Shown here one piece after another: positions 12,124 to 23,700 of a stretch of 64,000 bases of DNA. Origin of the DNA: Spirodela intermedia (Eukaryota > Streptophyta > Magnoliopsida > Alismatales > Araceae); contig LR746270.1 of NCBI GenBank assembly GCA_902729315.2, positions 732,501-796,500 on the forward strand. The letters are read 5' to 3'. The notes under the pieces are model-generated. The model was given only the letters and a program-made list of their open reading frames with translations, was not told the origin of the DNA and ran no database searches. A program made the translations under genes and the position numbers. Position 1 is the stretch's first letter; each line of letters opens with the position of its first letter.

Positions 12124-12817
12124 CAGTCAGAGCTCTAAGCTCCATAAGAAGAAAAATAATTCATCTTCTATTCATGGAAGAGTATAGCTGCTAGTTTATC
12201 ACCGTCCACACAAGAAACAAAGCAAACACGCTTCTGTAACAATCACTAATAAGACAGAGAGATTATGCTACTGTTTACAGAAGACGGATACTTCAGAACT
12301 ATTAGGAGGGAAGGGAACTCCGTGAGAATTACCAGCGCAGGTGCAGAACAAGGGCTTTAAACCCATATTGTTTCCCTCTTGCTCGGGTATTGTCTGGATG
12401 CAGGAGGCTATATTGGCATGGTGGGAACAATTCCACACGAAATGTTCACAATCTTGCATCAGATTGCTGCACAGTTAGACGACATATGACGAACAATTTT
12501 CCCCAAAGAAATAAGGGTCATGTCATCACGCAAGCATTCCAAAAGATGATCCGATTTTGTTCAAAAATCTTGGAAGTTACAGTGGAAGGAGAGTTGCACA
12601 GCGTTGAGCTCTCATCCAAGTGTAAATCACCGAGGTTCATTCTCTCCACATATCAATACCGTTTGGAACGAAATCACAGCTGAACTATAAAAAACGCTGG
12701 GAACAATGGTGATTTTTGTCTACGTGACGGACAATAGAATTGTGGTAACCCACGAATTATCGCAACGAAACTATAATAAAAATATATTACTGCTCCGGAC
12801 AAAAATAGAACGACCAT

Positions 12818-12861
12818 CTTCTTCTTCTTCTTCTGCTGCTGCTGCTGCTTCTTCTTCTTCT
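12818..12861. repeat. Compound triplet repeat (TTC)n(TGC)n(TTC)n
   Basis: About 44 bases of TTC, then TGC, then TTC triplets. It sits 12 bases beyond the stop codon of the YlmG-like gene, so it is probably transcribed in its 3' UTR as GAA/GCA repeats. Confidence 0.93.
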
Positions 12862-12872
12862 AATCAATAATG

Positions 12873-13649
12873 TCAATACCCTCCTTTGCTGCTATTCAAA
12901 ATCGAGCTTAGTGTTCCCAACACCGCAAAAGCGAGGAGTGGACTCACGTCCAGAGCATCGAATATTGGAGGGATGATATTCCGGAACAGGTTCAAGTACG
13001 GGTCGCAGAGGTCCCTGATGGCCGAGAGGGGCTGCCGATGCCAGGGGATGTTCGGGAACCAACTGAGAAGGACTCTGATCATCAGCACCCCACTGTAGAT
13101 CTCCAGCCACCTCGCTAAACCCGCCGCCACCACAGTGAGCGGGGTGTTCAAGTCCCCGCGAGGTCTGTCACGGAGCGCCGCAAAGAACAGGGGCCCCACC
13201 GAGCACATCAGGTTCCCCTTCATCTCCAGAAGCTTGGCCAAATCCTGCGCCGACGGGGGGGCGGCAACCTTCTCCGCGAAAGACCTGACGGAGTTCACGA
13301 AAATCTTCGACACAGCAAAAGCCAGCGCCGCCAAGGAAGCCACCGTCCGGGTGGAATCCGCGAGAAATACACCGACCTCGGAGGAAAAGGGAGCCACCGG
13401 AGGCGAGATTCTGGCAGAAGGGGCGGCGGAAGAGCTCGCAGACGCCGAAACCCTAAGGCTCACGGAAACCCCCCGCGCAAGCCTTCCAGAAGGGAAAAGG
13501 AGCGCCGTCCTCCCGAGGGAAGGCCTTCCATGGAGACGCACGAACTGCGGCGGCCTCTGTAGCGGGTTGCTGAGCCTGGCGACGGCGGAGGATACCACGA
13601 ACGACGCCATAGCCAGCAAGCTTCTTCCTCCACCTTCGAGATGCTTCAT
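12873..13649 (-). CDS. YLMG1-1: YlmG/YGGT-family chloroplast membrane protein (YLMG1-like)
   Basis: Single-exon gene, 258 residues from the first Met or 245 from the second (Met14, 13608-13610), which starts MASFVVSSAV and looks like the better plastid transit-peptide start. The Ser/Ala/Arg-rich N-terminus (to about residue 90) fits a transit peptide. The YGGT domain is C-terminal (about residues 166-256), with two hydrophobic segments and the signature LLSWFPNIPWHRQP..AI..LCDPYLNLFRNIIPP. In plants and cyanobacteria YlmG homologues affect nucleoid distribution and thylakoid membrane complex maturation. The 1-1 suffix is a guess; family membership is clear. It is divergent from the next gene. 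Confidence 0.9.
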   Translation of the reverse strand: MKHLEGGGRSLLAMASFVVSSAVARLSNPLQRPPQFVRLHGRPSLGRTALLFPSGRLARGVSVSLRVSASASSSAAPSARISPPVAPFSSEVGVFLADSTRTVASLAALAFAVSKIFVNSVRSFAEKVAAPPSAQDLAKLLEMKGNLMCSVGPLFFAALRDRPRGDLNTPLTVVAAGLARWLEIYSGVLMIRVLLSWFPNIPWHRQPLSAIRDLCDPYLNLFRNIIPPIFDALDVSPLLAFAVLGTLSSILNSSKGGY

Positions 13650-15075
13650 CTGTTATATCACGATAAGCCATCACAGTTGGGCCATTATTTGGGCCTGAGC
13701 CATTATGGATACAGATTCCGGGCTCAATAGGCCCATTATCGATAAATAGATGACCGTTGCGTTTCCCGCGACAGAGGTGGTTTTAGAACAGAATACTATT
13801 TATTAGGGAAGATTTCAGGAATATTGGATTTCCATGAATGGTGTGGGAGACGGAGCAGAAGGTAGGAGGCGAAGCAGTGGGGGTCGCCTCCCGGAGAGTA
13901 GCTTTAAAATTGGCCTCCGACAATCGAGCACTTGTGAGCGCCGTCTTCCGCCCTGAACTGACTCTTCATTTCCGCTCTCTTTCCCGTTTCTTTCAGATGC
14001 TCAATCTGTTTTCTGTCGATCAGGCGGATTCTCTGTTTGAACACGGCAGATCCACTTCGATCTTCCATACCTTTGGAGCTAATCAAATCCCTGGCTCGAG
14101 GAAGCTACAGAAGTCTCCAGGATTACAACCAGCGCCAACGTCGCCGAACTGGAAGAAGCGCTGGAGATGCCTCGGCTTGCGGGACACCGAGGAGCGGATG
14201 GATTCGTTGGAACGGCGGTGAAAATTTTTGGAGTACTCTAGGAAGAGCGCCTAGATTGGGATTTCACTTGTCTTCTGCTATGTGGATCTCCTGAAAGCAC
14301 ACAACGTCTCGATGGTCTTCAGGCGTATTTCCTGTCGGCAGCCGCGCGAAGAAAGAGGAAATACGGAATGTCCCTGCAATTCCTTCCAACGGGGCATCCA
14401 GCACAGATGAAGTCATGTCTTAGTGGTATCACCAAAGCTCAGAGCACCACGAGGACCTTTCATCCTATAGTTTCCCGTTGATCCTCCGGTGAGCCTCCGG
14501 TTTTATACTCAGGATCTCCGTTTCTGTACTACTCTCATATTGTTAGCGATTTTTTCATTCTGGGAAAAGTAACCTTCGGAAGGTTATCATATTCCGTCTA
14601 ACCAGTTTGTCATCCTCACGGATGGCTTTTTCACGGTTTTGTCATTCCCGGAAACATGACACGCCAGAGCAATCTCTACAGCGTTTAAGTTGAAGATGTT
14701 TTAGGATTTTCTCAATTCACATGGAAGCTACAACGCGACCATGATTCAAAGTGGGGGGGTTTACTCTTTAGAATTGAGATATTCCAATTCCTCGAGCATT
14801 CATGATAGTTATGGAACTATAATATTATGACGATAATTCTAGCATTTGTATGATCAATCACACAAGTATTTGTACAAGGGAATCCTTGGATGAAATTTTT
14901 TTACATATTCTTTAGTTTTCTATGGCGAATTCCGAGTTTTCTTAACGGGTTCTTTTTTTTATTTCCTTATATGCAACTTTTTCCTTGGAATTGTCGAGGT
15001 AAGGAATAGTTTGAATTAACAAAAAAATGGAAAGCTATTTTTCCTCTCCAATAAATTGATCTTATGTAGACAGAT
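13650..15075 (+). other. Divergent promoter and probable 5' leader of the next gene
   Basis: This stretch separates the YlmG ATG from the first supported coding exon of the plus-strand gene. The GC-richer part from about 13840 to 14470 has open stretches in more than one frame (for example from an ATG at 13997), but none resembles a known family and their frames compete. I read it as promoter plus non-coding 5' exon(s) and intron. An upstream coding exon ending in a donor cannot be excluded. Confidence 0.45.
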
Positions 15076-17130
15076 ATGAAGCACAAGAGAAGAGCAAAAA
15101 ATGTAGAACGTGATAACCTTCATCCGGCCACAGATCAACAAGTCATTTCTTCACAATCAACTGATGGAATGCGTGTTTCGAGCCGTAGGTCCCTTCCTTT
15201 CTTGTCCAATTTCCATCCCTTTATTTTCCATAAGTAAGATCTAGAAGTATGCACGCAGGTGCTTCTCCTAAAACTTTTGAGTACAAATATTTTATGAGAT
15301 TACTGGAAGAAGCTGGAAATGGGTCGCATTATCATCATCTGGCCAGACGAGGCAATAGGCTTTCAAGCAGTTTCAAGGAAGGTGGGTCTTTTCGTTGGTT
15401 TTTGGCCCCCCCATTCCCTTTTCGGTTGTTGAAGAATGGACACTAACAGAGTTCTGTTCACCTGTGTGGCTCAATTGTTTTCAGATACGAGAAACGCGCA
15501 CCTTCACAAAAATGAGACGAATGTGAAAAAGTTGCAGGCTGAAAAACCTGCGAGTGATGAGGTGCCTCTTTTACCAACTGGACGTTTTGCCGAGAAAGGT
15601 GAGGATTACCTTCTGCAGCTCTGCATGTTTTATCACAGTGAGGGGAGTGCGAATGAATTGTGCAGAAATAAAGACCTCTAGATGTTTCACACACAAGATG
15701 CATCTTGTTGCTTGACTATTCTTCTCTACTAGCATTCGAATGTATTCAGATTTCTATGTTTAGACATATCATCTTTCTTGGATGTGGGGTGAGATTTTCA
15801 TTCTTAATTTGTTTGTGACTTCACGGTGACACTTTGACTTCGTGGAATTGTACTGGAAGCTATGTGCGAAGTCCCCCAACTGGGAGCATACGAAGGTCCG
15901 TTGTGCATTCTTTCCATATTTTCATCTGTCGAAACCAGAAATGAGTTCAGCCTGTTCAATAGTTGGATAACATGTTTCCTAAATTTGTAGAACCGCAACC
16001 TGTGAATGGAGGAACATTTTGCACAAAGAGACAAAATCTAATAAAACGTGCTGCTTCCGTCTTATCTCTTGAAGAAGAAGAGGCCACTTCAAAAGGGTCA
16101 GCGGCTTCTTTAAGGAACAACGTTGACTTTAATCTGTTGTCTTTCAGCCGTCACTGACAGGGTCTTTGGATTCGATTCCAGCCGTGCTTTGATTCCAGTG
16201 CTCCTTCGTCGTCTAGGAATCAACAGGAATGCCGAAAATGTAAGTTCCTTGCATTCCATTTATACATACTACATATACGAATGAACACACATTTTCATAA
16301 TTTATATGCATCAATCAATCTATTAATCATTCCTCTGATTTAGTCATCTGATTATCTTCTCACTCTTGATTCCGAGAGATTATGACTTCAGAATGCTATT
16401 GCAGAGTGACGAACTCCAGAAGATAAATGCCCTGGGTCCAAATATAGAACATCCAAGGGTCACCTATCCATATGAGACATTGGAAAATATGTATATCCCA
16501 AGCTCTGCCAGAGACCCCGTCAAAGACCAGTTCTTCCCCATTTGGAGCACTACAGCATCGGATTTCCCAAAGAGGCAAAGACACTCATATTCTTCAATGA
16601 CTGCTCGAAGTCCACCGCCTCAGAACAAACTGGAGCTCAGTTTCAGCAGAACTGTGGAAGCATCAACCAGCAGATACACCGAACCCGTGTTTGATCATGA
16701 GATATTCCATGAAGAGGTATCAGCTCTGTCACAGAGAAATTCCCATGTTCCTCTTCTGAGCTGGGACGAGATGAACGACGGGGGAGAGCTGTCTCCAGCC
16801 TCTGAGAGCCCAGGGAAGAAGCAGGTGTATCAGTGGCCATTAACGCCGTACAATCATGGTTCGGTGGAGCTCCCCAATTCTCGACCCGAATTCTCACAAG
16901 GATCACAATGGGAAGACTATTTATCTGCCGATTCCTACAGAGATTCTCTCTCATCCTACAGTCGTCCATTCAGGAGCACCTCCAGCAGATTACTTCTCGG
17001 ATCGGTTGACCCTGAGGGGGAAACCCTCGCCAAGAAGTGGTCTTTCTATGAGCAAGCCGTGGATGAGGGTGATGAAGACGAAGGTGGTGGCCCTTCTCTG
17101 GTCAACTGGATAGATGTGGATGATGCCTGA
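15076..17130 (+). CDS. Unrecognised plant protein, 5 coding exons
   Basis: Exon model: 15076-15184, 15259-15381, 15485-15598, 16148-16239, 16405-17130, with donors C|GTAGGT, G|GTGGGT, G|GTGAGG and AAT|GTAAGT. Phases close, giving 387 residues starting MKHKRRAKNVERDN. I do not recognise the family. The N-terminal part is basic and holds a charged patch (FEYKYFMRLLEEAGN). A segment VTDRVFGFDSSRALIPVLLR looks structured. The C-terminal two thirds is Ser/Pro/acidic and likely disordered. It ends in an acidic run and the motif SLVNWIDVDDA just before the stop. The start could lie in an earlier exon. The short frame at 15963-16157 falls in the fourth intron by phase. The gene is divergent from YlmG and about 580 bases upstream of MSH1. 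Confidence 0.6.
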
Positions 17131-17410
17131 CTTTTTGATCCGTCCATTGTCTTGATTGGAGCCTTGGATTGTGGTCAACGATGAGGGAGATGAAGATGGT
17201 GGTGGCCCTTCTATGGTCAACTGGATGGACGCGGATGATGCCCAACTGTTTGATCTGTCCATTGTCTTGATCGGAGCCGTGGATTGTAGTCAACGATGAG
17301 GGAGATGAAGGTGAAGGTGGTGGCCCTTCTCTGGTCAACTGGATAGACGTGGATGATGCGTAACCGTTTGATATGTCCATTGTTTTGATCTGAGCTGTGG
17401 ATTATGTCAA
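17062..17410 (+). repeat. Three tandem ~116-bp copies spanning a stop codon
   Basis: Copies begin at about 17062, 17180 and 17295 with GATGAGGGNGATGAAG. Each contains GGTGGCCCTTCTNTGGTCAA, CTGGATNGACG/TTGGATGATGC, TCCATTGT.TTGAT and TGTGGTCAACGATG-like ends. Copy 1 encodes the last residues and stop of the unrecognised protein. Copies 2 and 3 lie after the stop, presumably in the 3' UTR. Spacing is 118 and 115 bases. Confidence 0.95.
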
Positions 17411-17707
17411 CGAAGCACGTTTAAAAATCAAAGCCAACGAGTTCGGATGGCTAATGGGCTTTCTTTAAATGGGCCCGTTAAATCATTATCAGCCCATTAA
17501 TGGTTCGGGCCTTGTTTTGCGCTCCTTTAAAACGGCCGTTTACACTGATTGCTTTTTTGAGTCGTCTTCTCCCTGCCCTTTGCGTCTGGTGTGGCGGGAA
17601 GGAGCAGTGGTGGTGGTGGTGGGGAGGGGTGGAGAGCAGAGGAGGTGTGGAGAAACCCTAGGAGAGGGGAACCCTTCTTCCTGTTGGATGTTTTAGGACT
17701 GTCGACA
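17411..17707 (+). promoter_or_regulatory. MSH1 upstream region and 5' leader
   Basis: About 300 bases between the triple repeat and the MSH1 ATG. It contains GGGCC/TGGGCTT-type motifs (GGCTAATGGGCTTTC, ATGGGCCCGTTA, TCAGCCCATTAATGG), typical of TCP/telo-box promoters of plant housekeeping and organelle-maintenance genes. A GGT/GGA-rich leader follows. No TATA box is evident. Confidence 0.45.
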
Positions 17708-20700
17708 ATGCACTGGCTGATATCCCGGAGCCTTGTCTCTTCCTCGTACCGTTGGGTGTCTCTCGCCGGCGTCCTCCGTTCATCCTTAACTCGTCAGCTT
17801 CACTCTTCCCGGATACCTCGGTGAGTTTTCGTCAGTCTTACTTGGTCCGGTTTAGTTGGTTTTGCTCTCTCTCTTCCTCTTTCTCGCCTGGTCATTTATA
17901 CCATTTCCTACCTCGCGTCTTGAAAACTATGACCATAGGTTCTCGTCACAGTTACACTTTGATGTGTTATGAAAATTTTCCATAGTAGTTACTCCTTTGC
18001 AGTGTTCGGCACCTACTTTCTTCCTGGCTTCTAGTGGAAAACAGTATTCCAAATGGCAAGTCAATTTTATTAGTCATTCTTAATGGGTTTTTTTTTAAAG
18101 ATGAGCTATTCAAATTATCAATTCAGTTTTAATGTTTTTAGGTAATTTTTTTAGGAAAACCTTTTCAGTGATTCTAGAAATCATCGCTGGTTGATATTAT
18201 TTTTTCACGTGCTTTCAAATTCTGCTGCAGACTGACAGAGAGGAAATGCTTCTTTAAGGCTCAAAAGGTTTTTAAAGGGGCATCTAAAACAAGCAAAAGA
18301 CTGAAAGAATCAAAAGTTCTTTGCGATGATGAAAAACATTCTCATATTGTTTGGTGGAAAGAGGTTTGTGTTAGGACTTTCTTGTGTGATGTTGATGCAT
18401 GCGTGACTGAACATTTGTTTTCTAACGGTACGCTTTTGTTCCTCAGAGGATGCAAATGTGCAAGAAACCATCTTCTGTTCAGCTTACTCAACGACTTTGT
18501 TATTCTAATTTATTAGGTTTGGACACCAGCTTGAAAAATGGAAGGTGAATACTGTTTGAGGCTTTGTGCATGTTATTGGTACAGTACTCTGCTTAATTCT
18601 GTTTCATGATATTGATACACGGTTGCATATCCTATTAACGCTTTTGGGATAGTGATTTTTAAAATGTTATGATCGTTCACATTACTGGGTTTGAATCAAC
18701 TTTCTTAACGGAATATAATTTTTTTCCTTTTATTACACTTGTGCTACTTTTGAAAGTTTTGTGCTGACATGGCATCCCTCATTTCCTGGCAGGTTTTTTT
18801 GGTCCCTGCCCGTAGTTGGCTCTTTCCTGCGCTTATCATATCATTTCCTTGTTGATAGATTAAGTATGAACCATAATGTGGTGGAAATGTGTTGTTTTGT
18901 TACAGAGAGCAGAAATTCGAGTGGGTTTTTATTCTTGTTCCTTCTCTGGTTAATGCTGATGCGCAAAAGATAATACATGGTTGCTAGGGAGGACCTACGT
19001 TGAGAATTTTTTCTAATGCGACCCTGACAAACCATAATGGGTCTGAGCACAATTTATTATCCTTATCTTCACTTGCGGCCTTTTCCTTATTTACTCTCCA
19101 TGTCTCATGCATATCTGAAGTTTTAAATGGAGATTCATTCAATATAAAAAATGTTAACTGACCGGTGAAAGTAAAAATATTTCATATTTTTTGACTCGTC
19201 ATTCGTAGTGACTCAGATCAACTTGCTGCAGTTCATTTGAATCTTTAAACACCTTGTTCTAACAATAAGTTCGTTTATCAGTCTCTTGCTTTGATATATT
19301 GTTGTTCCTAACGGGTTGGGTATTTTCATGTTTAAGATTTATCTTTATTTTATTCTTCTCTTCGCTTTGGTGAGACACGATATGCTTTCATGTTCTTACT
19401 CTTTTCTTTGTGGAATGCTTGGCTGTTACGTACTGATTCCCCTTAAACATGTTTTGTGTAGCCTAAAGGATGGAAATCTCAACTCGGAGTTACTGCAGTT
19501 TAAAGAAAGGTTTCCACGTGAAGTTTTGCTATGTAGAGTATGTAACTCATGACTATTTTATTTACTCTTTTATGTCGTCAATGATGTTTATGAATTTCCA
19601 ATTTGATTTGATAAGTGTAGCACATCTCACGTTTTGGACCTAGGGTGAACAGGACAGCGTTAGGTGTTCGTTTGAAATTGGAAGGATTCTTTTCTTGAGT
19701 TCTGCAGTCACACTTTTATCAATTCAGATAACGTAGTCCATTTAAGTTTACCTTAATATGTTATTGATATACGTATATTTATTATATTTGTGCTGTGACA
19801 AGAGATTGGAGGCATCTTGTGATTTATGTCAACACTATAACACACATATATACATGAAAAGTGGGACAGCGGATTTTCCTCCTTTTGCTAATTAGACCAT
19901 CCCTAAAATGATAGAATCCTAAAAGATTATTTATAACTGCATCAAAAGAGCCTCTTAGACAGAGTATGATATTCCTGACCTTCACAGGACTAAAGTTACA
20001 AACTTACAGACAGCCTTCGTGGGTGATCTTTTTAAGACGTGTGTGTATAAGGTAAAGGTAGATTTTTTGAGGAACATTTTTTAAAAGGGCAGATGTCATC
20101 GGGCTGTGTTAGTTCATGTGCTGTTCTTTCAGTAGGATTTTTTTTCTTTTGCTGACTTTAGCTTGTGTTGATATTTGAAATACTTTGTTTGGGACAATTT
20201 TTTGTCTTGTATAATCTAGTATTCATCTAGAATTTTTTCTTAATGATAATTTGTTTCTTTTAGGTTGGAGAATTTTATGAAGCGGTTGGGTTTGATGCAT
20301 GTATTCTTGTCGAGTATGCTGGCTTAAATCCTTTTGGTGGTCTGCGTTCAGATAGTATCCCTAGAGCTGGGTGCCCTGTTGTGGTATGAGTTTATCTAAT
20401 CTTGCTATTAGTTCATTAAATCTTGCAAGTCTCTCTACACTGCTCCATGATTATGCCATTAGCAGAAAGGTTGTGATTGAAAACGCATCATGTAGAATTG
20501 ACTTTCGAAATTAAGTTGATTTTTCATTCTTGCTGAGAAAATTCTTTATTCCACTTTTTGGTGTATTTTTGTAGCCTCTGTTTCATCTATTATACTTCAT
20601 TTCACTGTTTCAGTGAAGAGACTTAACTATGCTTCAAGGATAAAAATGCAACTAACATTGTCCATTCCTTGGGTTGTTTTTGTTACCCAGTCTTTTAGGG

Positions 20701-23700
20701 GAGGTTACATTCTTCACTATCACAATTTGGAAGGAATTCTTCATTCTTAGAATGGAAATTCCATTTGGTTGACTCATTGTTAAATGTTTTCTGGGAATGA
20801 GAATGAGTTTACCCAGTATGCCCTCTCTAATGGGATTTTTCTTCTTTCTTCAAAATGCTTTCCCATGTTTTCAATCAAAATAACTCTACATCGTGTTGGT
20901 CAAAATGGTATTAAAATAGGTCAAACTCTCTCAACCGTTGGTACCCAGTCTTGTAAGGTACACCACATTCTCCACTCATATTTCGGAGGTTACTTCATTC
21001 TTGTACAGAATACCATCTAACATAATCTTCGTAGAATGCTTTCCCCGAGTATATTCTTTTTTGTGCAAGTTTTCAGCCTATTGTAGCGTAGTCCTCATAA
21101 TTTCAGTGAAAATATAATTTTAAAATGTTAACAAAGTTCTAGACATGATCATAAGCCGATCAGATATTGCAGAAATGTTTACATTTGTGTGATTATAAAA
21201 GTTGTCACCTCGTAAAAGAGTATGTCAAGCAAGAGTTTTGGTCATGGAAGCATTGTACTGGTTCTTGCATCTCAGTAGGAGACGCATGATGAGATGAAAA
21301 CAGTATCAGATGCTATGAGCGTCTTTGTTTTTAAATTAATAGAGGAGATGATACATCAGTATGTGAATCTGAGCATACAATTATTTACAATACCTTGGTT
21401 GATGTTATTTCATTTTCTGGCTGAAAGCAACAAGTCGCTCCTCTACTAGTTTGCACGTAAATAAAAGCCAGAAACGTATCAGGAAAAGTGAGAATCTCGC
21501 AACATACAGAGACTGTTATCTTAATAGAGGGAGTGGCTTTTAACGTAAAGATACTCTGACCTCCTCACTAGCCATACTCTTCTTCGTTGGAGTTAAACCT
21601 ATCCTCTTTTGAAGGCATTTGCAAAGTGATCACAAAGCCAGTACAGAATTTCTTGTTCCCCATTTAAGGTATTTTTTTCGAGAATGGGTGCTCAAGATAA
21701 CCCCTTGATATCTTGAAGAACATTAATCTTATTCTATGGCATAGTTCAATTTTCGCGAGATGCATTAGTCATGCATGTTACCTCTGCATCATTGATTAAT
21801 ATTTTTCCTTTGCTATTTAATTGTCCTTCCCTCTCAATATTTTTAAGCTTATCATTTTCTTTATTTTCGTTGTGTATGGGCTCATGTATGTGCGTATGTG
21901 TTCCTGTGCGTTTTCACATTTTCTTTGGTTAAACGTCCCGTTCCAAGTTTCCAGTATTTTTTCTTGTGAAGATTATCTGTCATTCATAATTGTTCCTTCC
22001 AATTCAACAAAATATCAATGCTTTGCCTTCTAAAAAAAGTGTTTCTATTGCAGAACTTGCGCCGAACATTGGATGACTTGACTCGTAATGGGTATTCTGT
22101 GGTGAGTAGCATGAATTATTTAGATCAGTTTTGTTCTTCATCTTTTGCTCTGTTCAATCAAAGAGCTGGATAGGCAAAACAAACTCTTCACTTTTCTAGG
22201 TTCTGTGGAATATTTCTCTTCATGCTCACAAATTTACTGTTTTTTCTGATACATGAAAAGAAAACTAGTTTTGCAATCAAAATATGAAAGCTCAAGAGAA
22301 GCTGCAGTAAATTATCTTTGCAAGGGGAAATGAGAAAACGCATAATACTTGTTAGTGTGCTGCAAGGAGTATAAAAGCACAGAGGTCTTGGATAGCACAG
22401 TCCATGTCATTATTTTCTGACGGGTTTTCTCTTTGGAAGATAATCTATGGTTAGGATGCACATTTTTTGGGAGAAAGTTGTGGTTCATTCTTTCTGGTGA
22501 ATGTCTTTCTATTTTTGATAAATCGAGTTGATCTTTTTTCTTATCAATGTTAATTTTCTTGAAAATGGAATTGGCCTGGTTTAAGCTCTTAGGACCTTTC
22601 TTTTCTGCATTTTCACAGTGCATAGTTGAAGAAATTCAGGGACCAGCTCAGGCTCGTTCCCGCAAAGGTCGTTTCATATCTGGGTAATTTTTTGGCACGT
22701 TTCTTGCTGACAGTACTTGCTTCTGAACAGTATAATTGCTATAGTATGGTTTTGCAACATTTATGCTTGTACTCACTCTGCTCTTTTGTATGTTCCAGAC
22801 ATGCACATCCAGGCAACCCTTATGTGTTTGGACTTGCTGGATCCAACCATGATGTCGATTTTCCTGATCCAATGCCTGTTATTGGTAATGGCCCTTGTTA
22901 CATTGCAATCTAAATATGTATATTTTGGTAGCAGCAAAGCGATCATTGAGTTTTCAATCAAACGATTTGTTTTATTATTGAAGTATGAAATTTTCATGCT
23001 TTAATTTTATAATGTGAGTTCGGGGGAGCTGAAAGGCTTCTAATGTGACCTCAAGTTTAGAAAAAGGATGAAAATTGTTAAGTGATGCCATTCCTCATTT
23101 ATTGGTGAATAAATGCAATACTGGAGTGAGGGAACTTCCCCTTCGTCAGTCATTTTCTATATGATGTGGAGGCATCTTGGAAGGAGCATCCTAGAAGTGT
23201 TCTCTTTGTCTCGTTTTATAAATACATGATTAGCTGACTCTTTGTGGGTCAACAAAATAACATTTATCATTACGTTCCGCTGGATTATCTTGACATTTAT
23301 GACAGATAGAGAGTCTCTTTAAACTGTGTTTGCCATCCGATTGGCTTCTGCCATGAGACCTTTCTCTGTGCGCCATCCTCAGCTGCTCGCTGCCCTGATG
23401 CATTCTGAATGAAGAAGCCAATCAAGAGACTCCATCCATACTTCCAGATGCTCGAGTGCCAGCCTTGATTTCCCTGTCAATCCGAACCACCACCTTCCCC
23501 TCCTTGTTGCCCAATGCAAGCTATCCAGCAATCCATTTCTCTGTAGTTTGATCTTTAGTTTTCCATTTCCCTGGAAGCATCTACCTTGTGGGCCTCAGCA
23601 CATAGTACAAGGAGTTGCCATGGGTAGTTTGCCTGATATATATTTTACATTCCATTCTGTTGATATAAAAGGAGAAGAAGACAAAAAGGAGGGGTTGACA

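Larger units (their letters stand above)
10848..12872. other. L29 promoter and YlmG 3' flank, no gene
   Basis: The spacer between L29 and the YlmG-like gene begins with the L29 leader, which is GC-rich to about 11000, and then becomes AT-rich. It contains a tandem duplication (annotated separately) and a triplet repeat at the end. Open frames are short and unsupported. Confidence 0.5.

Noticed and set aside
15963..16157. Plus-strand frame as an exon of the unknown gene
   Set aside because: No donor in correct phase follows it. Skipping it (15598 to 16148) keeps the frame open and uses better splice sites.
18051..18063. GC-AG donor at the end of MSH1 exon 2 (ATG|GCAAGT)
   Set aside because: Gives the wrong phase for exon 3. 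The GT three bases further (GGCAA|GTCAAT) keeps the frame.
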